NCBI GenBank assembly: GCA_036867785.1
Contig: CP145418.1
Span: forward strand, 1,054,001 to 1,118,000
Source of the DNA: Plasmodiophora brassicae
Lineage: Eukaryota > Endomyxa: Phytomyxea > Phytomyxea > Plasmodiophorida
Reading direction: 5' to 3'
Length of the DNA stretch: 64,000 nucleotides
Of this stretch, positions 54,323-63,587 are shown piece by piece (positions within the stretch are counted from its first letter, which is position 1; the number at the start of each line of letters is the position of its first letter). The translations under genes and the position numbers were made by a program. The notes beneath the pieces were generated by a model, which saw only the letters and a list, made by a program, of their open reading frames with translations, was not told where the DNA came from and ran no database searches.

Positions 54323-55328
54323 TCAGGGTGCCGTACGGTACCCGTTGTTGTCGTACGTCTGACAGGCTTGATATTCCGACCCCAGGTCACACGACTTGAT
54401 GATGCCTTCGAAATTCGCGGCGTTCGTGACAGAGCACGCTGACGCTACCGATGAGGCGAGCGAGCAGCCACCCGACCCGATGTCGGTGTACTCGGCGGCG
54501 AACACAGGCTTGCCCGCCTGGATGAACGGGCCGTACTTCGCGCAGTCGCCCGGGAATTCGGCACAGGACTCGACGATGGCGAAGTCGAACTTGGGGACCA
54601 GGTTGTACGGCGTGATCAGGTCCGCCGAGTTCTTCAGACCAACAGCCATGCCCAGACCATGCACCGTTGTCGAGATCCAGTTCAGGTAGTCCAACGCGTC
54701 GTTAAGCGTCAGATCTGTCTTGCCCGCGGGGAACGTGTCGTACGTGTACGCGTCCAGGTTGTCGGGCTCGATGGCATGGCACCCGTACGAGGCCATGCGC
54801 TGGAACCGGGCCTTGATCAGCGACCTCGTCTCGTTACGGCGGGTGTCCAGGAAGTACTCTCCGGGCCAACCAGGATACGCGTTGCCAATGATTGTGGGCT
54901 TGACGGCCTTGAAACGTGCCGCGTCGGATGCAGTCGTGTCTAGCGAACCCACTGTTGCCCAAATCAGAACGCTGTGGCAGTGCCGTCGATGGATGACGAA
55001 ATCACACCGTTGACGTAGCAGATGATGTAGCGGTCGTTGGCGTGAAGGTCGTTCATCAACGTCGTAATGTCAGTCGAATCGAGCTGTTCAGGGTCGACGT
55101 CCCACACGGGAACGTTCGGAGTCGTCACATCCGGGACCGCGTCCAACGTCAGCTCCCACTAAAGAACCATATTCGAACATCAGCACCGCGTTACTTGTGG
55201 CACACACACGAGGAACGTACCTGCCAGCCCATGCCGATCGCAGGCCGAGGCCAGGCTGCATGAACGTCAACGACCCCATACAGGACCGCCGTTGTGACTG
55301 CGAATGCCAATGTGCTCGTGATGCCCAT
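54323..55328 (-). CDS. Secreted GH114-like alpha-1,4-polygalactosaminidase family protein
   Basis: Exons 55221-55328, 55008-55158 and 54323-54951 (introns 62 and 56 nt), 295 residues. Signal peptide MGITSTLAFAVTTAVLYGV; then WELTLDAVPDVTTPNVPVWD, LHANDRYIICYVNVGSLDTT (spliced), AYPGWPGEYFLDTRR, MASYGCHAIEPDNLDAYT, GLGMAVGLKNSADLITPY and KPVFAAEYTDIG. These follow the beta-barrel of GH114/TM1410-type hydrolases, with the acidic residues in EPDN and in AEYTD as probable catalytic pair. Members cleave galactosaminogalactan of fungi and some bacteria; many come from bacteria and fungi, so lateral transfer is possible. Substrate inferred only from family. Confidence 0.85.
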
Positions 55329-55485
55329 AACGTCAACCTTTCGAAAACCGGCAAGATACGAAATGACCGTTAGCGCCTCGTGCATCTCAGATACCTAGCC
55401 TGGTGGGGTCGGCCATCCACCCGCGCTTCGCGCCAATTGGGACATATCTGTGAAATATCTGACACCGCGAGACACCATTGCCCCG

Positions 55486-55512
55486 CCAGACATATCTAGG
55501 CGATATGTCTGG
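55486..55512. repeat. Inverted repeat, 11-bp arms
   Basis: CCAGACATATC and GATATGTCTGG flank a 5-nt loop (TAGGC); arms are perfect. Confidence 0.8.
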
Positions 55513-55545
55513 AATATCCTAGTGGATGATTCTTGTCGGACGCCG

Positions 55546-55570
55546 CTTGGCGTATCTACTACACGCCAAG
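55546..55570. repeat. Inverted repeat, 8-bp arms
   Basis: CTTGGCGT and ACGCCAAG around a 9-nt loop; perfect arms. Confidence 0.65.
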
Positions 55571-55743
55571 TATTGATTGAAGTGGATGAATTATAACGTC
55601 GAGACGTGCATTCAAAGGCCACCGTGTTCTGACTGCCTGCCTGCTGATGATCTCAGGTCATTCCAAGAGTGCATATCTCGCTGAACAATTAATGCCAATA
55701 GGTGGGAGTGGGACACCAAGCACCCGCGGCTCACATATCGTGA

Positions 55744-55791
55744 AGATATTTGACCTGGCGGCCGAGCACGTTCACTACGCGTCAAATATCT
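55744..55791. repeat. Inverted repeat, 11-bp arms, 26-nt spacer
   Basis: AGATATTTGAC at 55744-55754 and GTCAAATATCT at 55781-55791; perfect arms. Confidence 0.7.
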
Positions 55792-55961
55792 AGATATCGA
55801 GGCTCCTGTGGGTGGTCACCGACTCGTGCCTGGCATTGACGTGGCCGCTACAGATTTCTGACCACTGTTTCCCTGGTCATCACCAAGCAAAATCATATAT
55901 CCACGAATGGGGAACGATCGGTACGCCGGTGTCGGAAACTGTTTAAATGTCGTCGTCACGG

Positions 55962-56883
55962 CTAGGTGCACTTCCAGAGAGAGTTGATCAACGAGCGTCG
56001 TCTGCCCCGTTTGACGATCGCACGGACAAGGGCACAGGGCACGACCGTCCAGTCAAAAGTGCCAGGCGACCTGAACACGAAATCGTGACGGCTGCCAGGT
56101 AACGCCAGCAGAGCAGCCTGTACAAACCATAACTGTCCGTTTGTTGGACGTTCCTTCAACGCCATCGGCACGGATGTGACGAATGGCAAGGTCATCAAGA
56201 CGTCTTCGTGGATCAGGTCAATCTCGATCCAACCCTGTTAGTTTACCAGTCATAATGCAGATTGCGGTCCTGACCAGAGAAGGCATGCGGCGCCCGCGTT
56301 TTCACCATGGGTGGACCAATGGTTCGTGAACGGGGGCACGGCGTCGAATGCGTTGCCACTTGACTGCCACCATGGCATACACGACGATAAACAACTGACT
56401 GTATCATTGAAGGGATGCTATAATGCGGTCGACGACAGGCAGGGCGGTCAGGAACAGGAACTCGAGCGGAGCCCATGCAAAAATGATCGTGTTGAGGGCG
56501 AACCGGACCACGCTGCGCTTGGCGTGCTGACGACGGATGGGACTGCCATCAGGGCGCACGGGGCCTTTGATATACCGATCGACCATGTCAACGCCGGCCT
56601 TCAGCAGCATCGTGATCAGCAGGGGTTTCCAGATGCCCCGACCATTCGCAAGTTGCTTGCCGACATCTACACCGCAGCACAGTCAGACGTCCAGAGGCGG
56701 CCTGGCAGCACAAGTGGACCCACGGTCGGAGTACGCCTTCCGCAAACGTCGGACCCAGGGCTTGTCGACCGCTGCAACGACCTGGTCAAACGCTGTAACT
56801 CGAACGCCCGTGCCCGCGCCCAACGTCACACCGCATAGGATCGCGACGGCCACGACGAGCACAACCAGTCTCGCCAACGACAT
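55962..56883 (-). CDS. Signal-anchored multi-helix membrane protein, copy A
   Basis: Proposed exons 56724-56883, 56456-56666, 56317-56398 and 55962-56234, 241 residues. It begins with a hydrophobic segment (MSLARLVVLVVAVAILCGVT), then DKPWVRRLRKAYSDHVGKQL across intron 1, GIWKPLLITMLLKAGVDMVD, VVRFALNTIIFAWAPLEFLQ and LFIVVYAMVAVKW, so three or four membrane segments. The first two introns (57 nt each) are well supported. The third (82 nt, longer than the norm) is less sure; splicing at an AG 35 nt earlier would instead end the protein at 56243. No family recognised. It is divergent from the 497-residue gene. Confidence 0.55.
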
Positions 56884-57040
56884 GGCCGTTGTCCAGTGGG
56901 CAGTGGCGCTCGAAATTAGCGTGCCGGGAATAGGGCGCAGTAACAGCCCTGTGAGTGGGGGGCAGGCGGGCAGCAGACTGCAGACTGCACTGGACTGCCG
57001 ACTGCGCTGTTAAGTACAGTCGGCGATCCACCGTGGGGGC

Positions 57041-58534
57041 ATGCCCGCATCGCGTCCCAGGATACGTTCAGCGGCGTGCTTGGACAGCCTGCATCGCGTC
57101 AACGCTGCTGTACTGCACGCCCTGGAACACGGTGATGACGTACCGAAGGTGACGCCTCGGCGACACCGGCGCCAGGTTCGCCCACATTCGGCTCCCGTGC
57201 CCAGCAGTAGCAGCATCGTACCCGATCTGCCACCCGTCATCGCCGCCGATGATAAGGAGGAGTTTATGCAACGGGCGCGCATGGCGCTGATGACCGACGG
57301 CGAATGGGCAACGATCAGTAGTACACGTCTGTTCGAACGACAGCAACACGTGGACGAGTACAACATGATGACAGAGTTCCAAGGTCTGTTCCGGATGGCC
57401 TCTCGACACCTGTTCTGTGGGTCCCCGCCCGATCTGCGAATCCCCGTCCTGGCACAAATTCCACCCATGACCGATCTCGACACGCGCACCTCTGTCATTG
57501 ACTTCTGTATCGCTCGCCTGGACGACGATGGTGAGGATATGCTAGATGCCTTCGACAACGCAACCCCAAATCAGGGCACGCCATTCGACTTCATCCAATT
57601 GCTTCCCGACACCTGTACAATTAGAGCAGCCTTAGGCATTGAAACGCAAGATGAACCCGAGGGCAGCAACGCCGACGACGATATCTGCGAAGGGCAGTAT
57701 GAGGAGGAGGGCGATGTTCTGGAAGAAGGCGCAATGCCGACTGCGGTTCCTATTGACGCGGATCTGAGCGTGACAAGCCTGGTAGAACGGGAGAAGGTGC
57801 GCATGACGTCGATGGTGCAACGATTGTCGAAAGATATTCGCGAAAGCGCCAAGGTGCAGGATATGCCCTTAATCCTGACAGACGTGTTCGAACCGGCGCT
57901 GATCAGCGAAGCCATGCTGCTGCCGTTGGAGCTCCTTACCCAGTCACTGCGACGACGTCCCCAGACCCCTGTCCCTCCACCGCCACCCGTTTCGCCATTG
58001 CCGAATTTCGGTCGGCGTCTACATCGAACGTTATCGACGATCAGAATGAAGACCATGTCTGTGGCCGGCCGAGCAGACGTCCAGGAAGAGCAGCGGGAGC
58101 CCATGCCAAGGTCACCCTCACGTGACAAACCGAGTCTGTTCATTGAAAGGACGACACTGCTGCCCAAGCGCCCCGCGCTTCGGTCGCAGACGGCGTGCTC
58201 GTGGCGTTCCGATGACGAGAACAGCCTGGACGAGTACGGCGGGTCCAGTCGCCCTCAGTCGGCCGGGTACCGACTGGAAACAACCCCGTATCCTGCCCCA
58301 GGTAGCCAGGAACGATCACTCTGCGGTCCGGCGTGGCCAGCAGCCCTGAAGCGTTCCCCGCGTGGACGTCCCCTGCGACGAACCGTGTCGCGTCAGGTTG
58401 TTCAGCACCCCTCGCCCCGACGACTGCTGACCGTCTACGTTGCATTGCGCCTGCCCCGCGTCGAGGCCGTCTTCCTCGACACGCTGAAATCCATCACCTT
58501 GGCCAATGATGAGAACCGATCCCGCGTTCTCTGA
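57041..58534 (+). CDS. 497-residue disordered protein, copy A
   Basis: Intronless frame of 497 residues from the ATG at 57041. Low-complexity and probably mostly disordered: an acidic stretch (DDDICEGQYEEEGDVLEEGA) near residue 215, a proline run (PVPPPPPVSPLP) near 305, many Ser/Arg-rich segments in the C-terminal half, and a helical end RRLLTVYVALRLPRVEAVFL. A more ordered block lies around residues 70-190 (DGEWATISSTRLFERQQHVD). No domain recognised. The frame is intact here but broken in copy B. Confidence 0.6.
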   Translation: MPASRPRIRSAACLDSLHRVNAAVLHALEHGDDVPKVTPRRHRRQVRPHSAPVPSSSSIVPDLPPVIAADDKEEFMQRARMALMTDGEWATISSTRLFERQQHVDEYNMMTEFQGLFRMASRHLFCGSPPDLRIPVLAQIPPMTDLDTRTSVIDFCIARLDDDGEDMLDAFDNATPNQGTPFDFIQLLPDTCTIRAALGIETQDEPEGSNADDDICEGQYEEEGDVLEEGAMPTAVPIDADLSVTSLVEREKVRMTSMVQRLSKDIRESAKVQDMPLILTDVFEPALISEAMLLPLELLTQSLRRRPQTPVPPPPPVSPLPNFGRRLHRTLSTIRMKTMSVAGRADVQEEQREPMPRSPSRDKPSLFIERTTLLPKRPALRSQTACSWRSDDENSLDEYGGSSRPQSAGYRLETTPYPAPGSQERSLCGPAWPAALKRSPRGRPLRRTVSRQVVQHPSPRRLLTVYVALRLPRVEAVFLDTLKSITLANDENRSRVL

Positions 58535-58651
58535 TACAAATGCAATATGCACCATAACGATCGCGAATCGCCATGTATGCGCTGTTGTTGCTGTTGTTGC
58601 AAGGGTGCACGTTGCCGAAGGGGAGCCCGGCGGCTGCGGTCCCCTCGAACA

Positions 58652-59912
58652 ATGCTGGCGGCGTCCGTGACGGCGCGGGCCGCCGCTCTTCGTCGGCGAT
58701 TATTCGTATCGTCGCCCCGGTGGACAATACGTCGGACAATGTCGGGTGTCGTCGTCGACTGCGACACGGGGGCCATGATCCAGGCCAACGGCGACGATCG
58801 GGTCGACGTGGACAAGGACGTCGTCGCGCCGCAGTCATTGCTGTCCGATGCGGTCGGGGGACCGCGACAGGGCCCAGTGCGATCGTCGAACCCCCTGACG
58901 TGATTCGCGGCAGGCCCTCATGGAGCACATGGCGCGTGGGACCGTCGTCATTGAACCCTTCATTCCCGAGAACCTGTCGACCAGCTCCTATGATGTCACT
59001 CTGGGTACCCGATGTGGGTGATGTAGCCTGAACGGGGCTGGGTTCAATCGGTGCGCTTTGCAGGCGAATACTACTTCCGGGAAGCGACGCCCGAGCCTGG
59101 AGACGGTATCTTCAATCCGGTACGCCCGTTTGACGACTAGCGTGGTTTCACACTGACAGCATGCGACTCGACAGTACTCGGAGGCAATGGTTCGTCGGGT
59201 CTGGGGTGCAAACGATCTGCAGAGGGCCGAGCGGGCTGGTCGGTTGGGTCATATGATCACGAGGACGGGTTCGCTCACTGTCCCGCCTACAGGGTTGTGG
59301 ATGGACAGGACAAACCTGAAGCTCGAGAACGTGCATCGTGACGACCAGCTGATCTGGATCCGCCCCGGAGAGACCATCCTCGGCCACACGAATGAGTTCA
59401 TTGGCGGCCGTCGGACGGTGACGACGATGATGAAGGCGCGTTCATCGCTCGGGCGGAACTTCATTGAAGTTTGCAAATGTAGGCCGTGCTACGAGGACGT
59501 CGTGTTTGGAGTCTGATTGGCGCTGTTGCGATCAGGTGCCGGCTGGGGCGATATCGGATACGTTAATCGCTGGACGATGGAGATCACCAACAACTCCCGG
59601 CACTATTCCATCCCTCTTGTCGTCGGGCGACGCATTGCCCAGATCGTGTTCTTCGACACCCAGGGCACGCTGAACGGGCGGTCGTATAGCAACAACGGCA
59701 AGTATCAGACCGCTGATACGCTCGAGGCGTTGAAACAGAAATGGTCGCCGTTTGAAATGTCGTCGTCACGGCTAGGTGCACTTCCAGAGAGAGTTGATCA
59801 ACGAGCGTCGTCTGCCCCGTTTGACGATCGCACGGACAAGGGCACAGGGCACGACCGTCCAGTCAAAAGTGCCAGGCGACCTGAACACGAAATCGTGACG
59901 GCTGCCAGGTAA
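58652..59912 (+). CDS. DCD: dCTP deaminase, copy A, with junction-derived C-terminus
   Basis: Exons 58652-58852, 58914-59004, 59064-59119, 59175-59238, 59293-59478 and 59536-59912 (introns 54-61 nt), 324 residues. Presequence MLAASVTARAAALRRRLFVS suggests mitochondria. SLLSDAALMEHMARGTVVIE, NLSTSSYDVTLGEYYFRE, GETILGHTNEFIGGR, MMKARSSLGRNFIEVCKC and WTMEITNNSRHYSIPLV carry the Dcd/dUTPase fold, with the catalytic Glu in TMEIT. It converts dCTP to dUTP for dUMP supply. The normal end (KWSPFDMLPKM in copy B) is replaced: at the duplication junction the frame runs on from KWSPF into the next unit for about 50 extra residues. Confidence 0.85.
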
Positions 59913-60693
59913 CGCCAGCAGAGCAGCCTGTACAAACCATAACTGTCCGTTTGTTGGACGTTCCTTCAACGCCATCGGCACGGATGTGACGAATGGCAAG
60001 GTCATCAAGACGTCTTCGTGGATCAGGTCAATCTCGATCCAACCCTGTTAGTTTACCAGTCATAATGCAGATTGCGGTCCTGACCAGAGAAGGCATGCGG
60101 CGCCCGCGTTTTCACCATGGGTGGACCAATGGTTCGTGAACGGGGGCACGGCGTCGAATGCGTTGCCACTTGACTGCCACCATGGCATACACGACGATAA
60201 ACAACTGACTGTATCATTGAAGGGATGCTATAATGCGGTCGACGACAGGCAGGGCGGTCAGGAACAGGAACTCGAGCGGAGCCCATGCAAAAATGATCGT
60301 GTTGAGGGCGAACCGGACCACGCTGCGCTTGGCGTGCTGACGACGGATGGGACTGCCATCAGGGCGCACGGGGCCTTTGATATACCGATCGACCATGTCA
60401 ACGCCGGCCTTCAGCAGCATCGTGATCAGCAGGGGTTTCCAGATGCCCCGACCATTCGCAAGTTGCTTGCCGACATCTACACCGCAGCACAGTCAGACGT
60501 CCAGAGGCGGCCTGGCAGCACAAGTGGACCCACGGTCGGAGTACGCCTTCCGCAAACGTCGGACCCAGGGCTTGTCGACCGCTGCAACGACCTGGTCAAA
60601 CGCTGTAACTCGAACGCCCGTGCCCGCGCCCAACGTCACACCGCATAGGATCGCGACGGCCACGACGAGCACAACCAGTCTCGCCAACGACAT
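59772..60693 (-). CDS. Multi-helix membrane protein, copy B
   Basis: Identical in all compared positions to the copy-A gene (offset 3810), with exons 60534-60693, 60266-60476, 60127-60208 and 59772-60044; the one-base difference between units lies upstream of its start. Same caveat on the last intron. Function unknown. Confidence 0.55.
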
Positions 60694-60851
60694 GGCCGTT
60701 GTCCAGTGGGCAGTGGCGCTCGAAATTAGCGTGCCGGGAATAGGGCGCAGTAACAGCCCTGTGAGTGGGGGGGCAGGCGGGCAGCAGACTGCAGACTGCA
60801 CTGGACTGCCGACTGCGCTGTTAAGTACAGTCGGCGATCCACCGTGGGGGC

Positions 60852-62346
60852 ATGCCCGCATCGCGTCCCAGGATACGTTCAGCGGCGTGCTTGGACAGCC
60901 TGCATCGCGTCAACGCTGCTGTACTGCACGCCCTGGAACACGGTGATGACGTACCGAAGGTGACGCCTCGGCGACACCGGCGCCAGGTTCGCCCACATTC
61001 GGCTCCCGTGCCCAGCAGTAGCAGCATCGTACCCGATCTGCCACCCGTCATCGCCGCCGATGATAAGGAGGAGTTTATGCAACGGGCGCGCATGGCGCTG
61101 ATGACCGACGGCGAATGGGCAACGATCAGTAGTACACGTCTGTTCGAACGACAGCAACACGTGGACGAGTACAACATGATGACAGAGTTCCAAGGTCTGT
61201 TCCGGATGGCCTCTCGACACCTGTTCTGTGGGTCCCCGCCCGATCTGCGAATCCCCGTCCTGGCACAAATTCCACCCATGACCGATCTCGACACGCGCAC
61301 CTCTGTCATTGACTTCTGTATCGCTCGCCTGGACGACGATGGTGAGGATATGCTAGATGCCTTCGACAACGCAACCCCAAATCAGGGCACGCCATTCGAC
61401 TTCATCCAATTGCTTCCCGACACCTGTACAATTAGAGCAGCCTTAGGCATTGAAACGCAAGATGAACCCGAGGGCAGCAACGCCGACGACGATATCTGCG
61501 AAGGGCAGTATGAGGAGGAGGGCGATGTTCTGGAAGAAGGCGCAATGCCGACTGCGGTTCCTATTGACGCGGATCTGAGCGTGACAAGCCTGGTAGAACG
61601 GGAGAAGGTGCGCATGACGTCGATGGTGCAACGATTGTCGAAAGATATTCGCGAAAGCGCCAAGGTGCAGGATATGCCCTTAATCCTGACAGACGTGTTC
61701 GAACCGGCGCTGATCAGCGAAGCCATGCTGCTGCCGTTGGAGCTCCTTACCCAGTCACTGCGACGACGTCCCCAGACCCCTGTCCCTCCACCGCCACCCG
61801 TTTCGCCATTGCCGAATTTCGGTCGGCGTCTACATCGAACGTTATCGACGATCAGAATGAAGACCATGTCTGTGGCCGGCCGAGCAGACGTCCAGGAAGA
61901 GCAGCGGGAGCCCATGCCAAGGTCACCCTCACGTGACAAACCGAGTCTGTTCATTGAAAGGACGACACTGCTGCCCAAGCGCCCCGCGCTTCGGTCGCAG
62001 ACGGCGTGCTCGTGGCGTTCCGATGACGGAGAACAGCCTGGACGAGTACGGCGGGTCCAGTCGCCCTCAGTCGGCCGGGTACCGACTGGAAACAACCCCG
62101 TATCCTGCCCCAGGTAGCCAGGAACGATCACTCTGCGGTCCGGCGTGGCCAGCAGCCCTGAAGCGTTCCCCGCGTGGACGTCCCCTGCGACGAACCGTGT
62201 CGCGTCAGGTTGTTCAGCACCCCTCGCCCCGACGACTGCTGACCGTCTACGTTGCATTGCGCCTGCCCCGCGTCGAGGCCGTCTTCCTCGACACGCTGAA
62301 ATCCATCACCTTGGCCAATGATGAGAACCGATCCCGCGTTCTCTGA
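60852..62346 (+). pseudogene. 497-residue protein, copy B, frameshifted
   Basis: Same as copy A for the first 392 residues, through CSWRSDD. An extra G at about 62029 (GACGGAGAAC against GACGAGAAC) then shifts the frame, which ends after 421 residues; the original C-terminal 100 residues continue intact in another frame. Either a real recent frameshift or a base-calling error. Confidence 0.7.
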
Positions 62347-62463
62347 TACAAATGCAATATGCACCATAACGATCGCGAATCGCCATGTATGCGCTGTTGT
62401 TGCTGTTGTTGCAAGGGTGCACGTTGCCGAAGGGGAGCCCGGCGGCTGCGGTCCCCTCGAACA

Positions 62464-63587
62464 ATGCTGGCGGCGTCCGTGACGGCGCGGGCCGCCGCTC
62501 TTCGTCGGCGATTATTCGTATCGTCGCCCCGGTGGACAATACGTCGGACAATGTCGGGTGTCGTCGTCGACTGCGACACCGGGGGCCATGATCCAGGCCA
62601 ACGGCGACGATCGGGTCGACGTGGACAAGGACGTCGTCGCGCCGCAGTCATTGCTGTCCGATGCGGTCGGGGGACCGCGACAGGGCCCAGTGCGATCGTC
62701 GAACCCCCTGACGTGATTCGCGGCAGGCCCTCATGGAGCACATGGCGCGTGGGACCGTCGTCATTGAACCCTTCATTCCCGAGAACCTGTCGACCAGCTC
62801 CTATGATGTCACTCTGGGTACCCGATGTGGGTGATGTAGCCTGAACGGGGCTGGGTTCAATCGGTGCGCTTTGCAGGCGAATACTACTTCCGGGAAGCGA
62901 CGCCCGAGCCTGGAGACGGTATCTTCAATCCGGTACGCCCGTTTGACGACTAGCGTGGTTTCACACTGACAGCATGCGACTCGACAGTACTCGGAGGCAA
63001 TGGTTCGTCGGGTCTGGGGTGCAAACGATCTGCAGAGGGCCGAGCGGGCTGGTCGGTTGGGTCATATGATCACGAGGACGGGTTCGCTCACTGTCCCGCC
63101 TACAGGGTTGTGGATGGACAGGACAAACCTGAAGCTCGAGAACGTGCATCGTGACGACCAGCTGATCTGGATCCGCCCCGGAGAGACCATCCTCGGCCAC
63201 ACGAATGAGTTCATTGGCGGCCGTCGGACGGTGACGACGATGATGAAGGCGCGTTCATCGCTCGGGCGGAACTTCATTGAAGTTTGCAAATGTAGGCCGT
63301 GCTACGAGGACGTCGTGTTTGGAGTCTGATTGGCGCTGTTGCGATCAGGTGCCGGCTGGGGCGATATCGGATACGTTAATCGCTGGACGATGGAGATCAC
63401 CAACAACTCCCGGCACTATTCCATCCCTCTTGTCGTCGGGCGACGCATTGCCCAGATCGTGTTCTTCGACACCCAGGGCACGCTGAACGGGCGGTCGTAT
63501 AGCAACAACGGCAAGTATCAGACCGCTGATACGCTCGAGGCGTTGAAACAGAAATGGTCGCCGTTTGATATGCTGCCCAAGATGTAA
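62464..63587 (+). pseudogene. DCD: dCTP deaminase, copy B, frameshift in exon 1 but native C-terminus
   Basis: Exons equivalent to copy A: 62464-62665, 62727-62817, 62877-62932, 62988-63051, 63106-63291 and 63349-63587. Relative to copy A there is one extra C in exon 1 (GACACCGGGGG against GACACGGGGG, about 62580), which puts the rest of exon 1 out of frame with exon 2. The last exon ends naturally with KWSPFDMLPKM and a stop, giving 278 residues if the extra base were absent (the copy-A reading). So the undamaged parent gene probably looked like exon 1 of A with the tail of B. Check for consensus error before calling it dead. Confidence 0.75.

Larger units (their letters stand above)
55329..55944. 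other. AT-richer intergenic region with hairpins
   Basis: About 615 bp, AT-richer than its surroundings, no gene seen. Holds at least three inverted repeats (separate entries) and many ATATCT/AGATAT motifs, and ends at the left border of the 3.8-kb duplication. Confidence 0.5.
55945..59754. repeat. Tandem duplication, copy A (3810 bp)
   Basis: Copy A is followed directly by copy B at an offset of 3810, growing to 3813. The junction reads GTCGCCGTTTGAAATGTCG: the end of the unit (CGTTTGA) fused to its beginning (TTTAAATGTCG) with GTTT shared by both ends. Apart from three single-base insertions in B (near 60767, 62029 and 62580) every stretch I compared is identical. Confidence 0.95.
59755..63567. 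repeat. Tandem duplication, copy B (3813 bp)
   Basis: Second copy, with one extra G at about 60767 (noncoding), one extra G at about 62029 (in the 497-residue gene) and one extra C at about 62580 (in the dCTP deaminase gene) relative to copy A. Confidence 0.95.
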
